Counted from the stretch's first letter, positions 8,204 through 16,769 are shown. The stretch: 64,000 bases of DNA from Candidatus Aalborgicola bjergmarkensis (GCA_016708725.1 JADJFE010000002.1:434001-498000), one strand, 5' to 3'. The notes: generated from the sequence alone by a model not told the origin. Made by a program: numbers and translations.

Positions 8204-9700
8204 ATGCGACAACTCAGCGAACACGATGCCGCCTTCATTTATTCAGATTCGGATCACGCCAACTCCAACGTGACGCTGGTACACATTTATGATCAATCCA
8301 CCGCTGCCGGGGGGGTCGTGCGTTTCAAGCGCATTCTGGAACAATTGAAGAGCCGGTTGGATCGTTTGCCCAATTTCCGCGAGAAGATTCTGCGCGTACC
8401 CCTGGACCTTGACTACCCGTACTGGATTGAAGACGAAAATTTCAATCTTGAATACCATGTACGGCATATGGCACTGCCAAAACCGGGGGATTGGCGCCAG
8501 TTCTGTATCCAGGCCTCACGCATCCACGCGCGTTCGCTGGATCTGCATCGTCCACTGTGGGAGATGTACGTCATTGAAGGTCTGGACAGCTTTCTTGACT
8601 TGCCGGTGGGCAGTTTTGCCGTACTGGTCAAGGTTCACCATGCGGCTGTGGATGTCGAGCATGGCAATGAGATCACGGCCTTGCTGCACGACATCTCACC
8701 CACGTCGTCACCGCCGCCACCGGCACCACCCTGGTTTCCGGCTGCAGCGCCAAGCAATTTGCGTTTGCTTGTCAAGGCCGGGATCAACCTTGTGGGCTTT
8801 CCGCTGCGCATGGCACAGTCCATGGGTACCAACTGGATCGCGATCAAATCGACGGCAAAAACTTTCCTGAATGAGATGCTGGGGCGGCCACACCCTTTCC
8901 CGATGACACGTTTCAATACCGAGGTGTCACCCCATCGGGTGTTTGAGACGCGCCGTTTTTCACTGCATGATTTCAAGGCTATTCGTGCCCTCGTGCCCAA
9001 GGCCACGGTGAATGATGTGGTGCTGGCGGTGTGTGCCGGTGGTTTGCGGCGTTACTTAGGGTTACAAGATGAGTTGCCCGATGAGAGTCTGGTGGCGGCA
9101 GCGCCGATTGCCGTGCAATCTGAACTGGATCAAGACCGGCGCGCCCGGTTTTCCTGGGTGCGTGTCAGCCTTGGCACCGATATTGCCGACCCACTGCGAC
9201 GTTTGACGGCCATTCGCAATGTGAGCTCGTCTTCCACCACCATGTCCAAGGCCGTCAGCGCGCGTGAACTGACCCATCTGGCGCAGCAGGCACCGTCCGT
9301 TGCCATTGCTGCAACCAGTCGAATGTTGCGTTCGGCCTCGGCATTGATGGGCGACTGGATTCCACTGGCCAATTGCGCCATTACCAACGTTCCAGGATCG
9401 CGCGTACCGCTGTACCTGCAGGGCGCCAAGCTCACCTATGTGTCCGCCATCATGCCGATCTCCGATGGCATGGGACTGGTCTTTTCGGTCACCGGATACA
9501 ACGAAACCATTGTGGTCTCGTTTACGGCCTGCTACGAACAAATGCCCGACCCGGAGGTCTTTGCCCAGTGTCTGCGGGACAGTTTCCAGGAATACCTGGC
9601 GCTGACACAGCCCAAACCGCCACGCAAACTGGCGTCACCGGCGGCGAAAAAACCAAAAACCGTGCGCAAGGTCAAGGTTCCTGAAGAAGTGGTTGTATAG
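8204..9700 (+). CDS. Wax ester synthase/diacylglycerol acyltransferase (WS/DGAT family)
   Basis: 498 residues from the ATG at 8204 (MRQLSEHDAAFIYSDSD); the open frame starts at 7997, but that part is a shadow of the hydrolase. Family blocks appear in order: LDLHRPLWEMYVIEGL, the catalytic HHxxxD motif in VKVHHAAVDVEHG, NDVVLAVCAGGLRRYL, and the NVPG block (ITNVPGSRVPLYL). The usual HHxxxDG has Val instead of Gly after the Asp, with a Gly four residues further on. The enzyme esterifies long-chain alcohols or diacylglycerol with acyl-CoA. The C-terminal ~30 residues are a Lys/Pro-rich tail. It pairs with the upstream hydrolase. Confidence 0.9.
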   Translation: MRQLSEHDAAFIYSDSDHANSNVTLVHIYDQSTAAGGVVRFKRILEQLKSRLDRLPNFREKILRVPLDLDYPYWIEDENFNLEYHVRHMALPKPGDWRQFCIQASRIHARSLDLHRPLWEMYVIEGLDSFLDLPVGSFAVLVKVHHAAVDVEHGNEITALLHDISPTSSPPPPAPPWFPAAAPSNLRLLVKAGINLVGFPLRMAQSMGTNWIAIKSTAKTFLNEMLGRPHPFPMTRFNTEVSPHRVFETRRFSLHDFKAIRALVPKATVNDVVLAVCAGGLRRYLGLQDELPDESLVAAAPIAVQSELDQDRRARFSWVRVSLGTDIADPLRRLTAIRNVSSSSTTMSKAVSARELTHLAQQAPSVAIAATSRMLRSASALMGDWIPLANCAITNVPGSRVPLYLQGAKLTYVSAIMPISDGMGLVFSVTGYNETIVVSFTACYEQMPDPEVFAQCLRDSFQEYLALTQPKPPRKLASPAAKKPKTVRKVKVPEEVVV

Positions 9701-9713
9701 CTTTGCTTCTAAA

Positions 9714-9760
9714 AGAATAGCTGTGCCCGCGTGTCTGGCAGGCCCTGGAGGTGTAATTCG
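9714..9760 (+). repeat. Dispersed short repeat, copy 1
   Basis: The segment starts with aatagctgtgcccgc and has the pattern atagctg...cccgc...ctgg..aggcc seen at a dozen intergenic places in this window. It lies between the convergent acyltransferase and Uma2-type genes. Confidence 0.6.
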
Positions 9761-9763
9761 TGT

Positions 9764-10336
9764 TTACGCTGGTGACTCGCGCAGGCCAAATACTTCCCAG
9801 AGCGCAATCGGCAACTCGTTCAGGGTTTGCACCACCAGAGTTTCATTGCTGCCAAAAACCGCACCCTTGTCATACAGACCATCGGCACCGAGCAGGTAAC
9901 GTATGGCGTAATGCTCCAGCGGATCGACGACGATGTATTCACCCACGCCACAGCGTTCGTACAGTGCTTTTTTGTCGCGCATGTCACGCGCCGCCGTGGA
10001 GGGCGACAACACCTCAAACACCAACTCGGGTGCGCCTTCGATATGTCCGGGCTTGATTTTGTCCGGCTGACAAATCACCAGCACATCCGGCTGCACCACA
10101 TCGTCTTCCGACAGGCGCACATCAACGGGCGCAACAAAAGGCTGGCAGGGTTTGCCAGATAACTTGTGTTCCAGCCGACTGTACAGTCTGCCGACTATCG
10201 CCTGGTGGTTGGTGGTTGGAGCGGGTGCCATGGCGAAAGCCTCGCCGTCAATTAGCTCCCAGCGCTCACCCTCGGACCAGGTGCAGTAATCAGACCAGGT
10301 GAAGCGTTGCCGGGAACGGTAGGCGGGCAGGTTCAT
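9764..10336 (-). CDS. Uma2 family (DUF820) PD-(D/E)XK endonuclease-like protein
   Basis: 190 residues. It shows the Uma2 pattern: YCTWSEGERWELIDGE near the N-terminus, VQPDVLVIC, then ELVFEVLSPSTAARDMRDK (E-x-x-S-P-S-T...D...K) and YIVVDP. This is a PD-(D/E)XK-like fold common in cyanobacteria and scattered in proteobacteria; the biological role is generally unknown. It is divergently oriented to the small gene at 10361 with only 24 bp between start codons, so the two share a promoter region. The 3' end abuts a dispersed repeat. Confidence 0.85.
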   Translation of the reverse strand: MNLPAYRSRQRFTWSDYCTWSEGERWELIDGEAFAMAPAPTTNHQAIVGRLYSRLEHKLSGKPCQPFVAPVDVRLSEDDVVQPDVLVICQPDKIKPGHIEGAPELVFEVLSPSTAARDMRDKKALYERCGVGEYIVVDPLEHYAIRYLLGADGLYDKGAVFGSNETLVVQTLNELPIALWEVFGLRESPA

Positions 10337-10360
10337 GGTTCATTCTAGTCCATCTTGACA

Positions 10361-10845
10361 ATGGCAAAAAAACCCGCCAGGTCCGAACTGCGCGACAGTC
10401 GGACCTACTTTGTCAGCGATGAGCGGCTGCGTGCCTTCGGTCAGTTGAGTTACGCGCAAAGGCTGCAATGGGTGGAAGAATGTTCACGGTTTGTGCGCAT
10501 GGCGCAAGCAGCCAAAAAAATTTCGCTCATATGGGGAAATAGATGGAGCGAGTCGGATTGGCATCTGAAAGGATTTGGGTAGGTTGTCGCAAAAGGCTAT
10601 TTTCATCCAAAAACGCCCTCTGGTTCTCAACAATCGTTCGCCAGCAAATGCAAACATATCATTTCAAATCAATGTGTTATGCAGTTCCTGTCGCATTGGT
10701 TAATCCATAGAGTGGGAGTTGTGGCTCTGCTAAGCCCGCCGAATTTCGACAGCTAGATGGGCATGTAAAGTGCGCTCCATCTATTTCCCCATATGAGCGA
10801 AAAATTTATGAAAATAAGGCTGAAAGTCCCGTGGAACGTGCGTGA
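10361..10845 (+). pseudogene. Small hypothetical gene interrupted by a MITE-like insertion
   Basis: As it stands, the frame from the ATG at 10361 runs to a stop at 10582 (73 residues), but its last ~20 residues are encoded by the inserted element. Joining 10361-10523 to 10808-10845 (removing the element and one copy of its 8-bp duplication) gives a continuous 66-codon frame ending KKIYENKAESPVERA-stop. The N-terminal 53 residues are charged and soluble (LSYAQRLQWVEECSRFVRMA) and resemble small proteins found beside nuclease-like or TA genes, but I cannot name the family. It is divergent from the Uma2-type gene. Whether the truncated product is still made is unknown. Confidence 0.75.
10524..10799. 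mobile_element. MITE-like element with 27-bp terminal inverted repeats
   Basis: Positions 10524-10550 and 10773-10799 are perfect inverted complements (27 bp, beginning CGCTCATATGGGG at both ends). They are flanked by the direct 8-bp duplication AAAAATTT at 10516-10523 and 10800-10807. The whole element is 276 bp, contains no gene of its own, and interrupts a small reading frame that is restored on excision. This is the anatomy of a non-autonomous transposable element; an 8-bp target duplication is known for several IS groups (for example IS1595, IS66 and some IS4 members), but I cannot assign the parent transposase. Confidence 0.88.
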
Positions 10846-10856
10846 ACAGCTATTAA

Positions 10857-10923
10857 TTGGATAGCTTTACCCACACGTCTGACAAGCCTTGCAAGCATGA
10901 TAAGCCCTAAAGGCGTAATTCAT
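10857..10923 (+). repeat. Dispersed short repeat, copy 2
   Basis: It contains atagctttacccacacgtct and gacaagcc, then a spacer, then taagccctaaaggcgtaattcatg. The tail ggcgtaattcatgcc recurs at 47113-47127. It overlaps the 3' end of gluQ on the opposite strand. Confidence 0.6.
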
Positions 10924-11884
10924 GCCAAAAGGCAGTCCAGCATCGCAAGGCCTGGTCCACGGGAAGGTCAGTCTGGTTCAGCTCCGGCAGACCGAGTGTG
11001 CGCGCCGCCTGCCGCAACGCGGCCTGCACGGCTTGTGGGCTGCTGGTATCGACAGCCAGGGCGCCGTTTTGCTTGGAGAGCTTTTCGCCATTTTCCCCAA
11101 GTACCAGCGGTGTATGCAAGTAGCGCACGCCAGGCAGTCCCAGCATGGCCTGCAGCACGATCTGCCGCGCCGTGTTGTCCACCAGATCGCAGCCACGCAC
11201 CACGTGCGTGATGCCCTGCGCGGCGTCATCCACGACGACCGCCAGCTGGTAGGTAAAGCAGGCGTCGGCGCGCTTGAGCACAAAGTCTCCCACCTCGGTT
11301 GCCACATTCTGGGCTTGCAGTCCCAAAAGGCGGTCCTGCCAGTGAATCATCTGCATTGCTTCACTATTTATAGCTGTACCCGCTCGTTCCACAAGCCCTG
11401 TAGAAGGATTTACTCTATAACAGTCGGTGCGCAAACGCCAGCAGGCATGGGGTGCAATAGCAATAGGAATATGCATACCGGATGGCCTGCAGGTTCCTGG
11501 GTAGACCGGCGCCTGATGTCGCGCACGCAACCGGCCCTGGCGCTGTAAGGCGGCTTCAATATCTTTGCGTGAACAATGGCAGGGGTAGGCCAGACCTTGA
11601 TCCACCAACCCATCGAGGGCTTGCTGGTAGCGCTCACTATGCGCGGATTGTTGCAGCACAGGTGCATCGGGAATCAGGCCGAGGTCGTGGAGCTGGCGCT
11701 GGATATGCGCGCTCGCACCCGGTACCGTGCGCGGCGTGTCCACGTCTTCAATGCGCACCAGCCAGCGCCCGCCATGCGCCCGTGCATCGAGCCAGCTGGC
11801 CAGCGCCGCCACCAGGGACCCGGCATGCAAGGCGCCAGTAGGGGAAGGCGCGAATCGTCCAATATAGCCCGACAAGCCTGACAA
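10907..11884 (-). CDS. gluQ: Glutamyl-Q tRNA(Asp) synthetase, with in-frame repeat insertion
   Basis: It attaches glutamate to queuosine at position 34 of tRNA-Asp, and is a paralogue of the GluRS catalytic core lacking the anticodon-binding domain. Signatures are GRFAPSPTGALHAGSLVAAL (HIGH-type), the PCHCSR zinc-type cysteines with a later PGTC, and GEKLSKQNG (KMSKS-type). The start is ambiguous: no ATG precedes the core, and TTG at 11884 (after GAGG at the upstream stop) is my choice. Residues VNPSTGLVERAGTAINSEAM are encoded by a dispersed repeat (11364-11408) inserted in frame before HWQDRLLG, making the protein ~20 residues longer there than usual. It follows the FAD oxidoreductase by ~13 bp. 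Confidence 0.88.
   Translation of the reverse strand: MSGLSGYIGRFAPSPTGALHAGSLVAALASWLDARAHGGRWLVRIEDVDTPRTVPGASAHIQRQLHDLGLIPDAPVLQQSAHSERYQQALDGLVDQGLAYPCHCSRKDIEAALQRQGRLRARHQAPVYPGTCRPSGMHIPIAIAPHACWRLRTDCYRVNPSTGLVERAGTAINSEAMQMIHWQDRLLGLQAQNVATEVGDFVLKRADACFTYQLAVVVDDAAQGITHVVRGCDLVDNTARQIVLQAMLGLPGVRYLHTPLVLGENGEKLSKQNGALAVDTSSPQAVQAALRQAARTLGLPELNQTDLPVDQALRCWTAFWHELRL
11364..11408 (+). repeat. Dispersed short repeat, copy 3, inside gluQ
   Basis: The core tagctgtacccgctcgttcc with acaagccctgtag matches the intergenic copies in the window. Here it lies within the gluQ coding region, is a multiple of three in effect, and keeps the reading frame open on the minus strand. Confidence 0.7.
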
Positions 11885-11897
11885 TCTTCTTTTGACC

Positions 11898-12968
11898 TCA
11901 GCCTGCGCCGACTTCCCAGGTTTTTGCGACCGACAAAGCCAGTTCCAGGCCCGAAACATAGGCATCTTCCACAAGACTGCCCAAACACCAGTCGCCGCAC
12001 AGGCCCAGGCCGCTTGTGTGGTCCCACAGGTGGGACTGGCCCAAAGGCATCTCCGTTCTGGCATACAACCAGCGTTTGGTATCCACGTACGAAGGTTCGG
12101 CGTGAATCCCGGTTAGTTCGGCAAAGGTCTTGACCAACTTGGCCTGCACACGCTGGGCATCGTCGTGCAGGTGATCACGGGACCAGGTGGTGCTGGCTTG
12201 CACGGTCCAGCGTTCAATCTGGCTGCGCCCCGGCTTGCTGGATTCGCGGCTCAACCAGGCAATGCGCTGGTGCATGCTACGTGCAGCGTTCCATTGCGGT
12301 CCCAGCGCGGACAGATCCGGCTGCATGGCCTGGGGAAACGCCAGCATCAGTGTCCAGCAAGGCGACATTTTGACCGCAGCGGTTTGTGCGACCAGCGCCT
12401 GGGCCTGCGCTACATCCTTGAGCAGCACCTGTGCCTGGGGTGCGGGTATGGCCAGCAGCACCGCATCAAATCCTCCGTAGACATGGCAGCTATCGTCCTG
12501 GCCTTCGGTGCGCAATTGCCATTGGGCACGGTTTAATGAATCACGCTCAATGGCGATAACACAGGTTTGCATCTCGATGCAACGCGCTTCCAGCAAGGGT
12601 TGCAACCAATGCTTCGCCAAGGTGCTCATGCCGGGGCTGGCAACCCAATGCGGTTCATGGGTCGCAATGGAGCTTGGTGCGGTGTTGTGGCCTTGTTCGT
12701 CGAGCAGCTGCGTCACATTGGCGCTCCAGGGTTTGCACACCGTTGGAGTGGCTTGTACGGCTTGCATGAAACGCGGGTCATGCACCGTGAAATACTGGGC
12801 ACCGTGGTCAAAGGTACCAAAGGGGCTGTTGCGCGTAGCCATGCGGCCACCCAGGGTATGGCTTCTCTCGAATACCGTAATCCGGTGCCCGTCCTGCAAT
12901 AGGGTACGTGCGCATGTGGCTGCGGCTATCCCTGCGCCAACGATGGCAATGTGTCGGGAAGCGGTCAT
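11898..12968 (-). CDS. FAD/NAD(P)-dependent amine-oxidase-like oxidoreductase
   Basis: 356 residues from the ATG at 12968. The N-terminal dinucleotide-binding motif HIAIVGAGIAAATCARTL is followed by the flavin block FERSHTLGGRMATR. The C-terminus has the second FAD-contact region GLCGDWCLGSLVEDAYVSG. This is the renalase/amine oxidase-like family common in proteobacteria, with no firmly known substrate. There is no signal peptide. The open frame extends upstream to 13133, but that part has no RBS and unlikely composition. It is followed by gluQ on the same strand after ~13 bp. Confidence 0.85.
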   Translation of the reverse strand: MTASRHIAIVGAGIAAATCARTLLQDGHRITVFERSHTLGGRMATRNSPFGTFDHGAQYFTVHDPRFMQAVQATPTVCKPWSANVTQLLDEQGHNTAPSSIATHEPHWVASPGMSTLAKHWLQPLLEARCIEMQTCVIAIERDSLNRAQWQLRTEGQDDSCHVYGGFDAVLLAIPAPQAQVLLKDVAQAQALVAQTAAVKMSPCWTLMLAFPQAMQPDLSALGPQWNAARSMHQRIAWLSRESSKPGRSQIERWTVQASTTWSRDHLHDDAQRVQAKLVKTFAELTGIHAEPSYVDTKRWLYARTEMPLGQSHLWDHTSGLGLCGDWCLGSLVEDAYVSGLELALSVAKTWEVGAG

Positions 12969-13060
12969 GGGGCGAATCTCCAGATAGTTGGCAAAAAGTT
13001 GGCAAAAAGTTGCAAAAGTGTGCAATGGCAGACAGTTTAAGGCACGGATCAAGGCCCGGA

Positions 13061-14008
13061 TTAAAAATAGCCGCGATGCTGCGCCAGCAAGGCCGTGCGT
13101 GTGACGGGACTTTCGAGCTGCTGCAACCACCATTGCAGGGCGCGGCCCTGAATCATGGTCTTGGCTGCGCGCCAGGCGTAGTGCAAGATGACCTGGCGCT
13201 GTGGACGTTCGGTTTTCTTGACCACCAGGCGACCGGTCTGGATGTACGGGGCCGCCATGGACAGAGGCACGTTGCCGCCACCAAGACCGCGCAGCTGCGC
13301 ATCCAGCTTGGCCTGCATACTGGCCACCGTAAACACCTCCTGTCCACCCAACAAGCCATAGGTCAGCCCCCGGCCACGCTGAACGGAATCCGCAACGGCG
13401 ACAGCACGGTGTTGCTGGATCAGCGCATCGCTCAAAGGCTCTGGTGCACTGGCCAAGGGGTGGTGGGGTGCTACAGCATAGACAAAAGCGACGTCACCCA
13501 AAGGCTTGCTGTGGATGTCGGTGTTGTTGTGCGAGGCATCGGACGCAATCCCGATGGCCAGGTCCGCCTGTCCAGACGTGAGTGCCTCCAGGGTGCCCAA
13601 CAGGGTTTCATCGCGTAAACGGATGCGGGTGGGGGCCGCCTGACTGAAAAAACTTTCGCACAACTCCATGAGTGTCCCCTTGGAAATCAGGGTATCGACA
13701 GCGATGGTGAGTTGCGCTTCCCAGCCGGTGGCCACACGCTTGACCCGGTTGGCAACGGCGTCAATATCATCCAGTAGCCGCAGCCCTTCGCGTAATAACT
13801 CGGCCCCTGCCGGAGTTGGCTTGGCCTGGCGGGCACTGCGGTCGTACAACAGCACGTCAAGCGCGTCCTCGATCTGGCGCACCCGGTACGTCAATGCGCT
13901 GGGCACCATACCCATGGCACGCGCGGCGGCCGCAAAACTTCCCGTTGCTTCAATGGCCTGCAGCATGGCTAGGGCATCAGGAGTCAGAACGTCGCGGGCA
14001 GTTTGCAT
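13061..14008 (-). CDS. LysR-family transcriptional regulator
   Basis: 315 residues. The N-terminal winged helix-turn-helix is clear (MLQAIEATGSFAAAARAMGM, VPSALTYRVRQIEDAL), followed by an effector-binding domain from about residue 90. It is divergent from the pirin-like gene at 14131 with a ~120-bp AT-rich gap, the classical LysR arrangement, so it probably controls the pirin and flavodoxin-type genes. Homologues near pirin genes often respond to quinone or redox stress; that role is inferred from context. Confidence 0.92.
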   Translation of the reverse strand: MQTARDVLTPDALAMLQAIEATGSFAAAARAMGMVPSALTYRVRQIEDALDVLLYDRSARQAKPTPAGAELLREGLRLLDDIDAVANRVKRVATGWEAQLTIAVDTLISKGTLMELCESFFSQAAPTRIRLRDETLLGTLEALTSGQADLAIGIASDASHNNTDIHSKPLGDVAFVYAVAPHHPLASAPEPLSDALIQQHRAVAVADSVQRGRGLTYGLLGGQEVFTVASMQAKLDAQLRGLGGGNVPLSMAAPYIQTGRLVVKKTERPQRQVILHYAWRAAKTMIQGRALQWWLQQLESPVTRTALLAQHRGYF

Positions 14009-14130
14009 GAGCGCGATTTTAGTTTAAATATTTTGAATGATGCCATCAAACCCGGTGGACCACACAACGACGCACAACACGTACAGTTGCACACATATTC
14101 AGGAAGTTTCAGAAGTTTCAGGAGTCTTAT

Positions 14131-14832
14131 ATGTTGAGCATTCGCAAATCCGCTGATCGGGGCTACGCCGACCATGGTTGGCTCAAGACCTTCCACAGTT
14201 TTTCTTTTGCTAATTATTACGACCCGCAGCACATGGGCTGGGGCAATCTGCGTGTGATCAACGAGGATTACATTGCCCCCGGCACCGGCTTTGGCACCCA
14301 CGGCCACCGTGACATGGAAATCATCACCTACGTGGTCCAGGGTGCATTGGCGCACAAGGACAGTATGGGCCATGTCGAAAGCATTCCCGCGGGCGACGTA
14401 CAACGCATGAGCGCCGGGCGCGGCGTACTGCACAGCGAATTCAACCACGCGCCCGACAGTACCACCCACCTGTTCCAGATATGGATCGAGCCGAAAGAGC
14501 GGGGCATAGAACCCGGTTACGAGCAAAAAACCTTTTCCCTATCCGACAAAGTGGGGCGCTTGCACCTGCTGGCCTCGGGTGATGCACAGCCTGGAGCCGT
14601 ACGGATGCATGCCGATGCCAGGCTGTACAACGGCTTATTTGATGCCGGACAAGGCTGCGAACTGGAACTGGCGCAAAACCGCAAGGGCTACGTACAAGTG
14701 GTACGCGGCACCATCACCGTCAATGGCACGCCTTTAACTGCAGGCGATGCCGCCTTGCTGACCAACGAGCGCCTGATACGCCTGGACCAGGCCCAGGATG
14801 CCGAGGTCCTGGTATTTGACCTGACCGATTAA
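14131..14832 (+). CDS. Pirin family protein (YhhW-like, putative quercetinase)
   Basis: 233 residues, bicupin. The N-terminal cupin has the metal-ligand set HGHRDMEIITYVVQGALAHK and SAGRGVLHSEFNH (H-x-H, H, E), as in E. coli YhhW, which shows quercetin 2,3-dioxygenase activity in vitro. The second cupin is in the C-terminal half (VRMHADARLYNGLFDAGQGC). It is divergent from the LysR gene and 85 bp upstream of a flavodoxin-type gene; the set suggests a response to quinones or aromatic electrophiles. Confidence 0.92.
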   Translation: MLSIRKSADRGYADHGWLKTFHSFSFANYYDPQHMGWGNLRVINEDYIAPGTGFGTHGHRDMEIITYVVQGALAHKDSMGHVESIPAGDVQRMSAGRGVLHSEFNHAPDSTTHLFQIWIEPKERGIEPGYEQKTFSLSDKVGRLHLLASGDAQPGAVRMHADARLYNGLFDAGQGCELELAQNRKGYVQVVRGTITVNGTPLTAGDAALLTNERLIRLDQAQDAEVLVFDLTD

Positions 14833-14917
14833 GTATCCCATTCAAGTATTCAATTATTCAATTTTTTTCAGCGGAAGTTTCATCCCTTCCATCTTTTAAC
14901 CCTCAAGGAGAGTCATC

Positions 14918-15472
14918 ATGACAAAAGTAGTCGTCGTTTTTCATTCAGGTTATGGGCACACGCTGCGCATGGCGCAATCGGTAGCCGAAGGCGCAGACGC
15001 CGAACTGCTCCCCATTGATGCCGATGGCAATTTGTCCGAAGCCGCCTGGGCCACGCTCAAGGAAGCCGACGCCATCATCATGGGCAGCCCCACCTACATG
15101 GGACAGGTGAGCTGGCAATTCAAGAAGTTTGCCGACGCATCCAGCAAACCCTGGTACAGCCGGGCCTGGAAAGACAAAGTCTTTGCCGGCTTTACCAACA
15201 GCGCCAGCATGAATGGCGACAAGTTCTCCACCCTGCAATACTTCTTCACACTGGCGATGCAGCACGGTGGCATCTGGGTCGGCACGGGAACGGTGCCCTC
15301 CAACAGCAAGGCAGCGCAGCGCAACGATGCCAATTACCTCGGCTCTTACAGCGGTGCCATGGCGCAAACACCATCGGATGCGAGTGTTGCCGAAATGCTG
15401 CCTGGCGACCTGGAGTCCGCCAAGCTGCTTGGTGCGCGCGTCGCCGAGATTGCAAAAAGGCTCAAGGCCTAA
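14918..15472 (+). CDS. Flavodoxin-fold NAD(P)H:quinone oxidoreductase-like protein
   Basis: 184 residues with the flavodoxin FMN-phosphate loop near the N-terminus (VVVFHSGYGHTLRMAQSVAE) and the second FMN loop SPTYMGQVSWQFKKF. It ends a little shorter than WrbA (about 198) and lacks some WrbA sequence blocks, so I assign only the flavodoxin/NADPH-dependent reductase class. The RBS is tcaaggagagtc. It lies downstream of the pirin gene and probably shares LysR control. Confidence 0.88.
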   Translation: MTKVVVVFHSGYGHTLRMAQSVAEGADAELLPIDADGNLSEAAWATLKEADAIIMGSPTYMGQVSWQFKKFADASSKPWYSRAWKDKVFAGFTNSASMNGDKFSTLQYFFTLAMQHGGIWVGTGTVPSNSKAAQRNDANYLGSYSGAMAQTPSDASVAEMLPGDLESAKLLGARVAEIAKRLKA

Positions 15473-15485
15473 AGACCGAAGATTG

Positions 15486-16280
15486 CTAAAAATTCAGGGC
15501 ATCTTCCACATCCTTGCTGGAGAGATATTTTGAAAAAATCTTCTTTAGCGTGCCATCCTTGCGCATGGCATCGATAAGTTTTTTCATGTCCTTCACGTCA
15601 TTTTCCGAGAAATGTGCTTTGGCCAGAATGAGGCCGAGCACAATCGGTTTGGATGCCGTGTCCCAATCGTAGACCGATACTCTGGATTCAATGCCCATAT
15701 CCCGCATTTCCTTGAAGAATGCGGGTTGGGAAATGATCATGTCCACCCGGTCTCCCGAGTTGAGCATCAGAAACAGGTTATGAATGGTGGGTACTTCCGT
15801 CACACCGCCATTGGCGCGAACCTTCTCCACGAGTTGATCGAAAAACTCACCGTGCTTGAACCCCCTGACCACCGCTATCCTGGCCGCCTTGTCGGCAACC
15901 AGGCTCTCCGGAGTTGTGTGCTTATTGCCAATGACAAGCGCCTTGTTCTTCTGCGCGATATAGGGGACAAAGTAGGCAAACTTATCGCGCTCTGGATTCT
16001 GGATTCCCGAGACGCTCATGGGTAACGAACCAGCCTCCAGGTCTTTCCAGATTCTCACCCTGGGCCGCTCAAGGTAGTTAAAACTATAGCCCCCCCTGTT
16101 CTTGATCTCATCGACCACGTCTTTGTCGATACCCACTCCGTTGGAATAAAAGTAGCCGCCCTCATAAAAAGCGACATCCAGGCTTTTCTGCCCCTTTTTC
16201 TCGGCTGGTTGTGCCCAGGCGGTGATGGCACATCCGATGGCCAGGATCAACAACAAAAACTTGACAAGTATCTTACGCAT
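15486..16280 (-). CDS. Periplasmic solute-binding protein (SBP_bac_3-like)
   Basis: 264 residues from the ATG at 16280, which opens a clear signal peptide (MRKILVKFLLLILAIGCAI, cleavage near AWAQ). The mature part has a type 2 binding fold (LDVAFYEGGYFYSNGVGID, ELKNRGG-like core, LAGSLPMSVSGIQ region) and a C-terminal KDGTLKKIFSKYL typical of polar amino acid-type binding proteins. No transporter genes are adjacent, as for many orphan two-domain sensors. It converges on the flavodoxin gene. The open frame upstream of 16280 belongs to a repeat and is not coding. Confidence 0.82.
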   Translation of the reverse strand: MRKILVKFLLLILAIGCAITAWAQPAEKKGQKSLDVAFYEGGYFYSNGVGIDKDVVDEIKNRGGYSFNYLERPRVRIWKDLEAGSLPMSVSGIQNPERDKFAYFVPYIAQKNKALVIGNKHTTPESLVADKAARIAVVRGFKHGEFFDQLVEKVRANGGVTEVPTIHNLFLMLNSGDRVDMIISQPAFFKEMRDMGIESRVSVYDWDTASKPIVLGLILAKAHFSENDVKDMKKLIDAMRKDGTLKKIFSKYLSSKDVEDALNF

Positions 16281-16391
16281 TTTGTTCCTCTGATAGTAGA
16301 TATGTGGATACGATGAACGGAGTAGCCCGTGCGGAAATCCTCGCACAGTATAAACTTCGAAGTCAGTTTTCGGTCTGTTCCAGCGGCAATC

Positions 16392-16696
16392 GGGTGTGAT
16401 CCAAAGTGATATGGCCGTTGGGTTTTTACTCCCTCGCCCCAGCGGGGAGAGAGGGCTGGGGAGAGGGGACTGGCTTGTCATGGTGCGGCTCTTTGGATGT
16501 TCTGCGGTGCTGTGGATGGGGTTATTGTTGCTATATTATCAATAGCTGCAACCGCGCATTCCACGGGGGCTGTAGGCTTATTTGATGCCTTATTTGTGGC
16601 TAAAAAGATGCCACAAAGGCTTGCAAGAGGGTTTCGCATCGCAGTTTTTGCATGTGTAATATCACGGGCAATATGAGATTCCAGCGCAAAGCCACC
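16392..16696. repeat. Long (~305-bp) direct repeat, copy A
   Basis: It begins gggtgtgatccaaagtgatat, contains the block ctccctcgccccagcgggga and a short-repeat core (atcaatagctgcaaccgcgc), and ends ccagcgcaaagccacc. Copy B is at 19615-19918 in the same orientation. Over the last ~219 bp I count 11 differences, ten of them transitions. Minus-strand frames in both copies encode similar ~70-residue peptides, which I treat as a by-product of the repeat. The 16281-16769 gap holds no supported gene. Confidence 0.85.
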
Positions 16697-16730
16697 CACA
16701 GCAACCAAAAAGCAATCAAAACTTGAAAAA

Positions 16731-16757
16731 TTGAAGCACAAAACGCTGTGCTACAAT
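16731..16757 (+). promoter_or_regulatory. Possible promoter of tRNA-Arg
   Basis: TTGAAG (16731-16736) and TACAAT (16752-16757) stand 15 bp apart, 12 bp upstream of the tRNA. Spacing is shorter than optimal, so the -10 is more convincing than the -35. Confidence 0.4.
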
Positions 16758-16769
16758 GCTTCCCGTGTT

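Noticed and set aside
16478..16741. Minus-strand frame (87 aa) similar to another at 19700-20032
   Set aside because: Both frames lie within the long repeat copies. The encoded peptide has no recognisable domain or RBS, so the similarity reflects the DNA repeat.
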